Shown here piece after piece: positions 1 to 12,941 of a stretch of 64,000 nucleotides of DNA (position 1 is the stretch's first letter; each line of letters opens with the position of its first letter). A program made the position numbers and the translations under genes. The notes beneath the pieces are model-generated. The model saw nothing but the letters and a program-made list of their open reading frames with translations. It was not told where the DNA came from and did not search any database. This stretch comes from Oryzias latipes (lineage: Eukaryota > Chordata > Actinopteri > Beloniformes > Adrianichthyidae): positions 18,483,354-18,547,353 of the forward strand of contig NC_019876.2 in assembly GCF_002234675.1 (NCBI RefSeq), written 5' to 3'.

Positions 1-99
1 TTTTCCTAGTGACCTCAGTTTACCTGTTATTTTTCCTTGTGCTGTTTTTTTCTGTTGGACTTTTAAATGACTAAAAGTCCATTATACTCTTAAGCTACG

Positions 100-490
100 T
101 CCACACTATCCATGTGACCATACGGTGTTCATATTGGACAAGCATGGAGGGGACTTTCACTGTTACTGCTATTTCCATGGCTGCCATTTACAGTTGGAAG
201 AGTCTTTGTGTGAAATGTTGAACAGTGCTAATCTTGTGAATCTTGCTCCAGACTTTTTCTTTCACAGCTCTATTCCGATATTTGCCTCAGACTTGTTGTC
301 CATTTAATTTTGTCTGATTTAATTTGCATAGCCTGTTCAATGGCCATGAGTTGTGTTGGAAACGGTCATAAAAACTTGTGTAGATAATGTTTGTGATGCA
401 TTTACATAGACCTTTCATTGGTGGTGGTAACCTGACCACATGTTGCCAAGGGCTGTGTGAACTTATAGCTTTAGATGCAGGCGTCCCACC
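100..490. repeat. Dispersed repeat family C, copy 1
   Basis: Shares long diverged stretches with 16680-17290 and 40020-40680. The common landmarks are a 'cttgtgaatcttgctccag' segment (copies 1 and 2), an 'agcatggaggggact'-type segment, 'acatagaccttt'-like text and a 'gttgccaagggctgtgtgaa' segment near the end. The family looks like a non-autonomous DNA element whose left end reads 'gctgcgttcacaccgaacgc' in the copy at 40 kb. No coding potential. Confidence 0.55.
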
Positions 491-2279
491 CGTTTAGCTA
501 CAACAGAATATTTTACATTTTTTCCTTATTTAGTTCTTGCTGCACAAGAATCAATTTGAAGTAAGATTCTGCGGAGAGTCTGAAAACAATTCACTATAGA
601 ATTTCAGAAGCGTCTCAGTTTTTAGACAGATGGATAGACTGCACTTTCATTGATCCCACAATGGGGAAATAGAATTACCATGGGTCAAAGAACAAAATGA
701 TTAAAAAACAGATAATTACAGATCATAAATGGTGCTAAAATACAACAAATAACACCATTAAACCGATGGTGTCTATGAGGTGTTGTAGAGTCTAATAGCT
801 GAACGGGGCAAAAAAATTGAAAAAAGAATTCAAAAGTGAACCTTGCAGCATTATGAATTGTGTTAAATGGTCTCAGAAGTTGGGTTGACTTATTTAAACC
901 CACTGAGGCCCTCATACTTTGTCAACACATCTTTTTATTTCAGAAGAAATGGCCACAATGCGTTCAAGTAGTTTAGCTGAGAGTAAAGGTCGACTAAACT
1001 GCTTGACAACATTTCTGTCCGATGAAGCAACCCCCCCCTCTTCTGTCCTTTAAATGGCCAGTGAGCCTTTAAATGCCACCATATTTACTGTTGCCTTATC
1101 AATTTGCTCACTTGAGTTTGGACCAGCTTGTCCTTTGGCAGTGTAATATAAATGCTGAGTTATTATTGCCACAATCAGTCATAGTTTTTCTCTCATGACT
1201 GAGAGAGCAGCTGCTGCTCCAACCTAGTTGAATTGAGAAGAAAAGGCCAGACTGCTTGCAGAAAAAACCCCAACTGGTTTCTTAAGTTTAGTCTTTGCCA
1301 AGTTGTGCTTATGGCGCCCGTACTCATTCTTGTGAGCTTGGAAGTTGATGCTCTGGCCTGCTAAGTGTACATTGTGCAGCTTCAGCAGGCTGCAGATCAA
1401 TTGGGGCTGCAAGGAGACGAAGACATTTCTTCAGAGAAATTGTGCAACCATTAAAAAAAAAAAAAAAAAAAAGTTAGAAAGGAGGGGACACGTGTCTGGA
1501 CAAATCCTTCAGGTGTTGTTTTTATCTTCTCTTCAATATTCTTCAAAAGCGAGTTGCATGCAGGCTTCCAGCTTTTCTGTTGTTGTTTTTTCAGCTCAAT
1601 GCCAACAGAAACCCTTTTATATGAGATAAGTTTCAACATCAGTCATGAGCTCAGCTGGCTATTAAAAAGTGATTATTTATCTAGTGTTTTTATAAAGTAT
1701 TAAAACAACATCTGAGTCTGTTTTTAGTCAGATTTCTGTGCTGTTGTGACATGTTTTTAACCATTTCTGCCCCTATGATGGATGCTGGAGTTACTTTCCC
1801 AAAATACCTGCCCTTCACAATCAATGAAACGGGAAAAGAGCTTTTAAACAAATGAAAGAAATTAAGCAAATTTCCTTTTTTTCTGTTTATGTAAAACCCT
1901 TTAAAATAAGTCCATAAAACTTTGTTATCGTACTTTTTTCCCCCTTAATTCTGCATTGCAGAAAAGAAAAGAAAAACATACCTTTAAAAATGTCGGCTTC
2001 TAAAATGTGACAGTGCATTTTCAAGTAAGCGTGACTCTAACAAGCCAAAGTAACTAAGCTTTATCCTGAAGTCCTTTTTAGTTTAAAACTTTTGAAAATG
2101 ATATCTAAGAAGAACATAATTTTGTCTTAATCATTGGGGGAAAAAATGGATGCATGAGACTCGATTGATTTTGGTGGAGGGAACTACAAGAGAACCTGAA
2201 ATTCTAAATGCTGGACGAGGAAGTTTACCTGTTTGACATCAGTTTTTGATCCATTCGGATTCATCAACTTGTAAAATTA

Positions 2280-2650
2280 TTCGATCCATGCACGGCTTTG
2301 CTTTTTTCATCTAAGCTGATATCAGGCTTCAAACTATACTGTCGGATGGCTCCAAAATCGCTCGCCAGTTTTGTTGTACTGTTATTGGCCGGTTGGTGGT
2401 GTGCGTTGCTGTAAGCTAATGGGAGGGCACGTAAACAAAAAAAAAAATGGGACGGCGTGTCAAGTTCCGCCAACAACTTATTGGTAAAGTTCTAATGAGC
2501 TACTGCCGCTCTGCAGAAACTGTCCTAGAAAAAGACCCCCTTTTTAGGTAAAAAGGAAATAATCGTAATTAAATGACCTCTGGGAACGCTTTTAAAATGG
2601 ATCAAAAGATGATCAGAGTGGGACTTTAAATAAAAAGGTCAAGTACCCAA
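2280..2650 (-). repeat. Dispersed repeat family A, copy 1 (partial)
   Basis: Matches 41870-42275 and 51650-52258 over the segment running from a 'taagctaatgggagggcacgt' stretch through 'ctgccgctctgcagaa' to 'gatcaaaagatgatcagagtgggactt'-like text at the end. On the minus strand the left part reads through a peptide with a QYSLKP motif, related to AIQPYSLEP in the copy at 35.66 kb. It is probably a MITE derived from an autonomous transposon. Confidence 0.6.
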
Positions 2651-2658
2651 ACTTATGA

Positions 2659-3708
2659 AGGGTGTATTCAGACTGGACCCATTTGGTCCACTTAAAGTGA
2701 ACCAGAGTTTGTTTCTTCTGATAATTCAGACAAAAATTTTCAGTCTGAATACATCAAAGCTCACTCTGGTCTGGAACCACGAACCGCCCTCAAAGCCATC
2801 TTTCGAGGTGGTTTCGGTTCATTTCCAATAGGACTGAGCTTCGGTTCACTCAGAGATTCCTCAGCCTGAATACAATCCGTCCTCGGAGCGGAACAACTGG
2901 ACTAGGACAGCTACTTTAGCAGACGTAAACAGAATAGGAATGAAGGAACTGATGAGCTGCAGACAAATATATAAAGCAACGATTGTCGTGTTATCGAACA
3001 GAAAAAGATGCTTTTTTTCACACCGTTAAAAAGGCTTATGTTTTTGTCTCGTTCCGCCGTACCAAAGTAACAAAAAGTGTTGTTCCGGACGTTTGAAAAC
3101 AGATAAAATTGAAATATGAAGTGGTTAGCGCTCTTGCCTCACAGTTCAAGTCCCAGTTGGGGGACCTGAAACGGAACATCAATGGGGGACCTTTCTGTGT
3201 GGAGTTTGCATGTTCTCCCCGTGCATGCGTGGGTTTTCTCCGGGGACTCCGGCCTCCTCCCACCGTTCAAAAACAAGCTTCATAGGTTAATTGGTCAATC
3301 TAAATTGTCCCCAGGTGTGAATGTGAGAGTGTGTGGGTGTATGATTGTGGACACTCTACCCTGCAACAGACTAGCGACCTGCCCAGGATGTCCCCTGCCT
3401 TCACCCACAAGTGGCCGGGATAGGCTCCAGCAGTCCCGTGAGCCCGAAAGGGAATAAACGGATGATGAATGAATGACTAAAGTTTTAATAAGTTAACTGT
3501 CCCGATAAGGATTATAAAACAGAGCATGTTTGTCTTTCTCGCTTTGTTTTGACCCCCCCCCCCCCTCGTAGTTGCTGGCCAATGACTGAAGACATCTTTT
3601 CAAGCTTTGGTCCGTTACAGAATGGGCCGCTTGATGCTAGTACAGGCCAAATGCAAGGTTCGAGACTCTGTCCGGAACAAAGGTTTTTTTCTAGTCTGAG
3701 TACACCCT
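2659..3708. mobile_element. Non-autonomous DNA transposon with terminal inverted repeats, interrupted by a SINE-like element
   Basis: The left end at 2659-2677 (agggtgtattcagactgga) and the right end at 3690-3708 (tctagtctgagtacaccct) are inverted repeats matching at 17 of 19 positions. The interior has alternating 'ggttc/gaacc' text and no transposase frame. The SINE-like repeat at 3118-3475 lies inside, so this element is older. No clear target-site duplication is left. Confidence 0.6.
3118..3475 (+). mobile_element. tRNA-headed SINE-like teleost repeat
   Basis: Begins with an A-box-like 'gtggttagcgctcttgcct' and a degenerate B-box region, then the conserved teleost text 'gtttgcatgttctccccgtg', 'ggttaattggtcaatctaa', 'gataggctccagcag', and a tail 'ggatgatgaatgaatga'. 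A second copy lies at 63472-63690, where the B box reads 'gggttcgaatcac'. The family label is from memory of common fish repeats. Confidence 0.7.
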
Positions 3709-4424
3709 TGGATACATTTGGTGCAGTGGGTGGGACTTGCGTGCTGTTTGCATTGATTAGGGTGAAGCCTTTATTTGTGATGACTGGGCATTGCACAGAG
3801 GTTCAGGCTGCAGCTCAATAGTGACGGTTTCCAGAAAATCTTGTGAAAAATGACTAAGACCTTTTCTTGTACAATGGCAACCTTTTGTTGGAAGGAGTTG
3901 TATTTTCATAAGATCCTACTAAAGCATGTTGTTAAAAGGCAAGTTTAGATATGTAACACTAAAGATGGGAAAACTCTTGAATGTCTAAGAAATTTCCTGA
4001 TAATTACAGTTGTGAGTCACTGAAAGGACAGAAAATGACTGGTTGCAAATCTGTCATCTTTGCTCACAAATGAATCTTTAACTACAGTTTACAGCTAATA
4101 ACTTAAGTCGTTGTACCTTAAGAGACTTTATTTTCCCACTCAAACAATGAAAACTTGCTTTTATGAAAAAAACCATGTGCTACATTTGACCCGATTTGCC
4201 AAAATAACTTTTTAAGCAGACCTAACTCTATGCTCCAATTATCTTTAGGTTGACTAGTAAGCTTTCTCTAAAGAAAACTAAACCTTTTGTGTACAGATTA
4301 TTGGTTTCAGTTTAACTCTGACACTCCCTGAAACTACTTGACAAATTGATACTGGTTGTTTAAGCCGCGAAGGCTAGAAATCTTGCACAGTCCCTGAGAA
4401 GTCCTGACTCTGCAAAGGGAGAAG

Positions 4425-4565
4425 AATAAGAGCTGATCCGCCGAGCCGCTCGCACTCGAAGCGAAATCCGCATCGAGTGTCTCCTGCGTGCTTGTGATCG
4501 GTTTCAGTGTTTGGGATTAAGAGGCTGTCTGACTGCTCGCGTTGCTGCGGGATGCTGGTATGGGA
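4425..4565. promoter_or_regulatory. CpG-dense patch inside tesk1 intron 1
   Basis: About eight CpG dinucleotides fall in roughly 45 bases near 4438-4480, in otherwise CpG-poor intron. Further CpGs follow to about 4550. It could be an alternative promoter or first exon, or a remnant of a CpG-rich repeat. No splice donor or coding frame was convincing. Confidence 0.25.
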
Positions 4566-7500
4566 GAGCCAGTGCAGACTTGAACTTTCAGAGCTTTAAT
4601 GTAGCATTTGCCCATCATTTGTACAGCTCCAGTCGGAACCTGCTCTGCTGCCACTTGCTGCACAAGTATTTATCTTTGTTTATGTTCTGCACGGCCGTAC
4701 AAACACCAATGTGCTGATGTACCTCATTGCTTAAAATATTTCATCTGGACCATGGATAATGATGAATTATTGTGCAAGTCTTGCCCAACAGTTTTGTTTT
4801 CAAATCCTCCTTTTTTATTATAGAAGCAAGTTTTTTTTATTTGTGTGTTGAGCTGTGCTTTGGCTTTTACATTTAAATGTCAGCAGTGCTGCAATCTTTA
4901 GCTAAACCTCAAGCAGAGCCACGCCCCTGTGAGGGTAAACAAATGGCCCTGTGTTGGTGTCTTCCCATCCTCATCGTAGATGGAAAAATGTTTTTGTGGT
5001 CGTGCTGGGCTAAGCTGTTTTTTGAAAACCGATCTATAAAACACCCAAACAAACATGTACACTCCTATCTGCAGAATGACGTAAAAGCCATGTTCAGTGC
5101 ATTTGTCATGTGCAAGTTTTTGGGAATCATGTAGAGATTTCCCATCAGATCTAGTAAAAATAAATGCTCATGGATACCAAATAAAATTCGATATTGAACA
5201 ATTTAAAATCTAGAAATTTGAAAACTTACTCTATACAATTTGTACCACTGAATCATTTCTTCATGCTTTTATTTTTTTGTTTTCTCTCTATAAATCTGTT
5301 GAACCGGTTGAATCTCTGACTAAGTGATTAAACACATGGCTTGCACATTGCCTCCCAGTTAGGGTTCTTCATTTTAACACTCACATGTAGCCGTGTGTTT
5401 AAAGCCACAGCTCCTTGCTGCAGGAATTTGCCAAATGTTTTTACAAGTGGCAAACAAGCCACTGTAACCCGGGATATATTCAAGCTCTCGCTGCTAGAAG
5501 AATGTGATCGCGAACAGCAGAAACGCCCTTTATGACTGTCTACATGATTGGATGAAACGTGTAAGAAACTTATAAGAAAATCGAAATCAAATGTTTAAGG
5601 AGTTTTGCTCATCTGAAAAAGTACTGATCTTTTTTAAAAGCCTGAAATATCTGATCTCTTTTGAGCTCTTTTGAGGCTGTTACAATTTTGTTATAATTAA
5701 GATTTGATCATTATTTTTTGGTAATCATAAACTAAATGAAGGCTTTTTTACTTGATATTGTTTGATAGAAAATGTGTTGGTTTTTGTGATATTTTTGGTC
5801 TGTACTAAAAAAGTTTATTATCTGGAAGAATCTTATTTAAATAAATTCAACTAAAAGCACTGTGCTTTTTTTTTTAAACATATCAGAAAAACATTTGAAA
5901 CAAATTACTCTTTTGTTTGACTCTGGTTATCCAAACAAATTATACCGGAGTGCAGCAACTAATTATAGCTTGTCGTGGCAATGATGCATCAAACTATCAA
6001 CAGTTTTTGTATACCAAACTTTCTAGCTTATAACAAGTTAGACAAAACTTCATGTTTGCCTGCACAAGCTGTTGAAAGCTGACTCCTTTTAAATGCAGAT
6101 AATTTGTTGATTTAATGTGTTCACACAACGCCCAAATTGCCTATTTGCATGAATAAAACTTAAGTAAGCTTTATTATTGTCAGGAAAACAGACTATCTGA
6201 TTTAAAAAAAAAAAAGCATGGGATTATCAAACAGTTACTTTTATTTTGAATTGTTTGATAATCATTTCCTTTTAAGTGGATTATAAAGCCAGTTTGTGTG
6301 TGTAATGGACGGTTGACTCAGGTTAAGACTCATCCATGTGAAACTTCATTGTTGATACTTTCGTATCTCTAGAGGATCTTGTAGGACCAGTCGCTGTTAT
6401 GCATGACCAGATAACTCTTGAGGAATGAAAATTAATGTCTGTAGATTCCAACCTCACACAGTAACTCATCAGTTTGTTTTTAAGATAATTTTGACATTTC
6501 TAACCTAACTTGACAGCACATGAACCCAAATGTGTGTTCCTCTCTTTCATGAGGAAAGCTGTGCAGTAGGGTCTGTTGTGAAATGTTTTGTCACCTCAAC
6601 TGTGCCCCTACTGGATCAGGTTATGGACCGCACAGAGCGGGACCTCCCCACCCATCTCCTGATGGACACGGCTCGGTGCAGTCATGCTTGTTTATCCTCA
6701 CACACATACGCATGATGCTTCACACTTGAAAAGAGAACGGGGTAAGGAACCTGAAGTTATTTTACCCCAAAGCAGAGCTTCTGGTGGTTGTGGCTCCGGT
6801 TGCTTTTGGAGTGAAGTCATTTTCTGTAGTCTGGGAGAGTGAATTGGACCCCCCCCCTCCCCGCTGGGAACCTCCTCATTCCTGCTACACTTGTATTTAA
6901 TGTGTTTGAGTTTTACAGGGACTCCTGGTTAAATGGTGGAAGTTATTCAGAGCTGACCATAAATCAGCTTTTAGTTCCTTTTTTTTTTTTTTTTTTTTTT
7001 TTAATGAATGATGCTCTTTTTGTATGTCTGTATATGTAGCAGTGCAGCTGTGAGGACGACATTTTTATAAGCCACCCAGCTGTTTTTAAAGTGATTTAGT
7101 TCTATGTTGTGTGTTCAGCTGGAGAAATGAGACGTCTGGATCTTGATGTGGTGCAGTAGCCATGAAATCTACTCAAATCTTTACAGCTGGCTCTCTTTCC
7201 ATTTGCCATTGTCATTAGTGTGTGTCTGGATTGTCTGACACGTAACCGTTCTGTCTATGCAACTCTGAATCAGATTCTGATTTGTTCTGGGCCCACATTT
7301 TGACTTGGAAAGGATATTGGGTGGCCTACTTGGGGTGGGGGTGGGGGTAGACTTTGAGGAGAAACGAAGCAAATTTCTTGTGTGGCGCTGGCTGGCCCAC
7401 TGGATTTATTTTTTTGATATATTTATTTTTTTATATGTCAAGAAAAATTGGAATTGGTTTATTTCAAGCAACCAAAACCAAAAACTCCCTTTTCCTGGGG

Positions 7501-8498
7501 AGGTGTGGCATCCCATCCCTATATTTATGTTTCAATTAATTGCTTGAAAGAGAATGATGGGAAGTGAATTCCTATCATTATATGACCTTTATCTTACCAG
7601 CAGGATCAGTTTAGAACAGTGTCTTGTATACAATGTTGATCTGGTAAGAGGACCCAGCAATATAATCCCACCCTTTTTGTGTCTTATTGAAATTTAAAAG
7701 ACCATGATTACAAAAAACGGTTCCTGACTTTTATTTCTTGTACTTTAACAGCCCAAATCAGACTGTGAGAACTGGACTGAGTGCCCCACCGCCCCCATGT
7801 TGTAAATAGGAAGGACCAGCTGGCTCCCAGAAGCCATAGACTTCTAAAAATAAACAGCTATTTGCCAAAATCAACTTCCTTGGTCTGATACCTTTTTAAC
7901 GAGTTATTTAAGTTATAAACTATGTGGTCTTGTGTCAAATGTTGGACAGATTGTGTAGCTTGCTTTCAAGTGGTAGGGGTTTGGCCTTTCAATAAACTCA
8001 CCCCTGATTAGTGAGAGTGATTGCCATAGAAATGTTGACTCAGACCAACTCGGACCAATCACTGCTTACTCTTTGTTGTTCCAAGATGGTGCATCTGTAT
8101 TGAACTAAATATGGCAACTGAATTAACCGGGAGGTGAGCTATTTTCCATGGTGACATCACGCTCACTTGATCCAGGTGTCTTGCAGTCAATGGCCTAAAT
8201 TCAGATTACCTGGAACTGGAAGTCTTGAATGAAGCCTGAAGTGATGCATGCTGGGAGATTGACCTATTAGCCAGACTTTTTACTTTGTCTGCCTCAACAA
8301 CTTTTCAAAAATGAGTGATTGGGTTGGATGAAGTAAAAGGAGCATTGTTAGGTCCACCTGCAAATTAAGCTTCTAATTGTGCAGACGTTTAAAGTAAATT
8401 TTAACCAAAGCATCTGTTTCCTGTTGCCATATGAAAAGTGAAACGATAAATGTTTTTTTTAAAATGTCATTGAACTGTATATTATGTTGTAAATACCA

Positions 8499-8531
<33 letters not shown>

Positions 8532-10071
8532 CAGTTAAGGTGGAAATTGCTCTCTTGTGCCCCAGGCTCTGGATTGGCTTCAAATTTTGGGGGCTTTGTC
8601 TGCACACGTACAAAAAAGGCAAAATGAACTTTATTATTTTAGGTTGACAAATGAGTCTAGATTTCTTTGAGTGTGACTGATGCATTAAATGATTCCTTTC
8701 ATCTGTATCATTGCATTGCTGGAATATTTTGTGGACCAAAATGTTCCTGAGCGAGGATGAATGATGTTGTAAAAATTACTCTAGTTAATAAAAAGTGTTG
8801 CCAAATTTGTAATTGTATTTTTTTAAATTTAGTATAACAAACAATCCTTAATTACAGCAAAGAAATTATTATTATTATATTAAAAAATACTTGGATTGTA
8901 ATGTGAATTTATACTTTGGTATTGGTTGCTTGCCAAAAAGTACAAAAAGTTTCATTCCAGTATCGATGAAATCATTTCAAGATGCAGATGAAATGAAACT
9001 CTACAGGAGTGCTACAGCAATGAAAAACTGACATCTGTTACTTTTATTCCTCAAGACTGATTTCTTTGACCCACATGCGACTTAGCAGCTGGTCTTGATC
9101 GGTCATGTGTAATAGTTATTTTAAATGTTAAAAGGGCATTCCCCTCCCTCTGTGTTCTTCATAGTCACTGGCTGATGACAGAGATGGATGTCAACTGTGT
9201 GCAGTGAGAGGAAAAAGTGGCTTTTCCTTTGCTGACAACAGCCAATAAACGCAGCAAAGTATGTTCTTAAGGAGAGGTTAAGGGTGTGTCTGAGGCCATG
9301 TGTGTGTGTGTGTGTGTGCGAGCAGGCCTCAGGCGGTGGGTGTGTGCATAATTGTTTTGCAGAGTAATCTTTACATTGGCACACTGGTGGCAAGTTTGTG
9401 GATGTGACCCACAGCATGTTAGAAACGAAGCACACTGAAGTAAAACCGCAAATGGGTTGTTTGTGGATGTGAAAAGGCAAAAGAACAAACTTGTGCGTGC
9501 ACACACCTGGGAAAATATTTCACTATTGCTCTGAGTCAGGCTGTCAGCATGTTGTGATGAGCAGAAGCTTGTTTGTTAAAAGGCTGTCGAGACAAAACAG
9601 CGGGGTCAAACAGGGTTACAATTCCAGCCCCTGCTGCGTCAGCAGTTGGTGTATCTCTGCTATGCAATCTGTCAGTGGATTTGTTTATTTCAACAAACCA
9701 TACAACAGAATAAATAGACTATTTTTTTTTTTTTTTTTTTTAGAAGTCTGTGCTACTGGGTGCCGGAGGAAGCCTATTGTAAAGTTTTGATTAGCCTATT
9801 AGCATTTCTTTGTGTTCTGACATGCTGTCCTCCCATCAGTCCGCTGATCCGTCTGAAGTACAGACCTGTGTCACAGATGTCATCTCAATACACTGTGACC
9901 CTCAGTGGTGCAGACTCCTCCCCCAAATCTCTCATTACACCCATGTCCCTAATGAAGGCACAACCTGGGTCCTCGCCGCACCACTTTAGCTTCATTTTTA
10001 TCTCAAAGGAAGTCCTCTGTCGGCATTTAAATGACAGCCTTTAGCTCCTAAATGTAGAAATTTACCTATAT

Positions 10072-11077
10072 GAAAATGTGATGACACTCTAATCAGGCAT
10101 AGTTTTAATGTTTCATATAAAATGAGATTTATTGGGGGGGAAAATGTAGAAAAAAACTTTGAATGTAGAAATACAGCTGCAGGGTGGTGGCATTTGTCCC
10201 TATTGCTGTTGGGTTAAGAAAAAAAAAAAGCCTTAATTATTTATTTTTTAAACCGGATTTAACCAGATGGATGCTCATGTTTATGAGTTCATCACTACAA
10301 CCTGGGTTAAAGCCTCATAAAGATGTTGGTTCTTTGAGTTCCATTTAACACTGAAAGTGTCTTTCTTTTTAATACCAGTTACATATCTCAGCAGTTGGAA
10401 GCTAAAATGATCCCAATCAGTAGCTTTTCTAAACACAAGTCTGCAAGTTGTTTTGAAGTTACAGCTGCACATTGTTTCCTTTTTATATAGGCTCCCAAAG
10501 ATATCGTCCTTGGGTTGTCTTTGGTCTTGTGACTTTTAAAATTGTGTCAATTGTACCAGTCTGTAAAGGTCTGAGGGTCTCCGGCGAATGTAAATAAAAA
10601 TGGACAGTAGGTGCGATTATCCTTTTGGTTTTTCAAGGCCTAATCTAATGTTTTTATTAGGGCTTTTTATTCTCTTCCTTTTACCCTGATGGCCACCGCT
10701 CTCAATCTGCACCATGGAGCAACAGACGTAAAGCGAAGAAGTAAAGCGGTCGACCTCTGTAAGAACGCAGGTTCAGTTCCTGGTGGCTATTGGTTGGCAC
10801 CAGTGTTCAGCATCAGTGTGTGAATGAGTTTGGGAATGTGTGAATGGGACTGTGACTGTAAAGCACTGTGGGCCTTTAACAAGGGTGTGTAGTTGAGAGC
10901 CATGTTACAATTATCATTTTTGATAGGACGTGATTTTGACAAATCCTAGTTTGTTTTTTTCAAAAATGGGTAAATTGAAAACATAAATGGCTGGCACTTG
11001 GTTGGAATGGGGTCCAGTAGGAAAATTGTAGATAAGAAAATGTGATGACACTCTAATCAGGCATAGTTTTAATGTTT
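10072..11077 (+). repeat. 42-bp exact direct repeat, copies 964 bp apart
   Basis: The same 42 bases occur at 10072-10113 and 11036-11077, starting gaaaatgtgatgacactcta and ending agttttaatgttt. The flanks differ on both sides. The intervening DNA includes a common dispersed repeat and AT-rich text. Confidence 0.9.
10690..10900 (+). repeat. Common teleost dispersed repeat
   Basis: Contains 'gttcagttcctggtggc' followed by 'gtgtgaatgagtttgggaatgtgtgaatgg' style text and 'gactgtaaagcactgtggg', a recurrent fish repeat 3' part. No coding content. It lies between the two copies of the 42-bp direct repeat. Confidence 0.5.
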
Positions 11078-12941
11078 GACTGGGAAAAAACATTGCATTT
11101 GTGACAAATCTGACAATGATACTTTATTTTCTACAATGCCGAAAGTCTGATGGTCCATTTTTACATTGGTTTAGCTAGGATTTTCTTTTCTAGTATAACA
11201 AATTCCCCCAGTAGTTACTTTGTGACCTGCACAGATCTTGACTTTGAAAAGTTAAAGACTTGATTTTGATTTTAAATAAGCACTTAAATTTGGAAGTAAA
11301 AGTGATTTCTGCACAGGCTTCCTGACGAGCTTGTTACTGAAGGAAAAACGCAAAGAAAAACCCCAGGTTGCCAGGTTTTAAGCTTTGGGGCAACAATTAA
11401 ATGAAAGAATTAGTCAGTATTACTAACTGGCAGCTCTCAATGGGTTTGGAAAGGACCTCATTGTGTTCCATTTACTATAAGCAGTAAAAGATGTATTTGT
11501 TTAACAATGCGAACATATGTGAATCCCAGTAAATCAAAACTATGAAAAAACAATTTGTGCCATATATTTAAAGCATTTTTTTTCTTTATTGTGATGCCAT
11601 TGTTTAAGTACTAAGAATTCGTCAAGGTTTCTGCTACATAGTATGGTTTTAATCATTAAATCATCATAGAAAATAGTTAATTTTAAAACATTTTTCACAA
11701 AAAAGGCAGATACCACTATGATTGATTGCCAATGTCTTTGCTTTTCCAGATTTGACGACAAAAGTAGTGTCAAACTGAGGTGTTAATTTCTGCACTCCCT
11801 CTTTTCCAAGAGGTTTAACACAGTTTGTTTTTGATTGTAGTAGACATGCCTATGCTTTTATTATGGCATTGCACCTTTATGCGTCATTGCTGATTAGCTC
11901 TTAATGCTTTGTCGTTTAGGTGGAACAAGATAATCATATGTGTCGTAATCACCTGTTGGCATGTTAGTGGGTCTCCAGTGACAGTTTGTACCAAATGGTT
12001 GCAAGAATCCTAACATTTTCATTAGCATGACTTGGCATCGAAGACTTGACAGGACTGCTTGTTTGGACAGAAAACAATAAACTGGATTTTTCTAATCTCA
12101 TTAACTTTTCAAAGCACTTTTGCGCCAAAGGCCGCAGTCAGCCATTTACACACATTTAAACAGCACTTAGTCTTTGAAAGTTCTTCTCAGAGACTGGAAC
12201 AAAAATTTATTGATCCACATCAATAAAGCAAAAATACCAACCAAGTTGTGGGATTCGACAGCTATTTAATACTTTAATGTGTTTTGGAACACGGCACAAA
12301 AACAAGCCCATGATTTTGGGCAGATCCAGACATGACTATATTTCCCTCCAAGGATTCCAAATGAAACAGTTTTTCTTCCACACTAGTTATTTCACACAAA
12401 CTGTATGCCGCGGCGTATTTTCTTACCAGATTTGCACACAAACGCAACACATCCACACAATAAGAAGCCCCTCTCACTCACTGTCTCCGTAAACGGTGTC
12501 TGCAGAGTTGTCTGCTGCTTGTATGCATTGCTTTGGAAGTCAAAGTACATGCCAAGCAAATGTGCACAAACATGTGGACTGCCGACAAGCATGTCGCGTC
12601 ACTATGGTTACCAAACGGAGCCATTGCCATAGCAATAGGTTTGTGCTGAGACAGCTGAGGCCATGCGACAAGCCTGCTTAGGTTTCATGGCATTTCTCCA
12701 GGAATTAATGAGTCTTCGTTGTGCTTTCATGCACTAACCCTACTCAGCCTGAATAAAAGGTTTTTTGTCATTGCAATCACTATGCTTTATCATGCTTTTT
12801 TTTTTTCTCTCTGGTTTTTATTATTTTTTTTTGCTTAATTTTTCTTCACAATGAAGTACAATTTTTTTTTTTTTCTTAATTCTTGAAAAGTGTGCACATG
12901 GATTTAAAGCTTTGTTTATGCCTCGTGATCTTTCTGTCCAG

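Larger units (their letters stand above)
1..12941 (+). other. Inferred tesk1 intron 1 (left part), no coding exon seen
   Basis: No open frame here encodes a glycine-loop exon of the expected kind (ending near EVYK), and the first recognisable exon starts at 12942 after a good polypyrimidine-AG acceptor. The stretch therefore reads as the rest of a long first intron. It holds old dispersed repeats (entries at 100, 2280, 2659, 3118 and 10690), homopolymer runs (A19 near 1453, T24 at 6979-7002, T29 at 8501-8529, T near 9722), a short TG run at 9299-9318, a CpG-dense patch near 4.43 kb and a 42-bp direct repeat. Between 4.6 and 9.2 kb I see only AT-rich DNA and homopolymers. Confidence 0.6.

Noticed and set aside
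3118-3475. A functional tRNA gene at the head of the SINE-like repeat (also at 63472)
   Set aside because: Only A- and B-box-like text is present; the cloverleaf is not complete and the conserved SINE body follows.
9121-9504. A 127-codon minus-strand open frame near 9.3 kb
   Set aside because: It is created partly by the TG microsatellite (His-Thr repeats), has no recognisable domain and lies within tesk1 intron 1.
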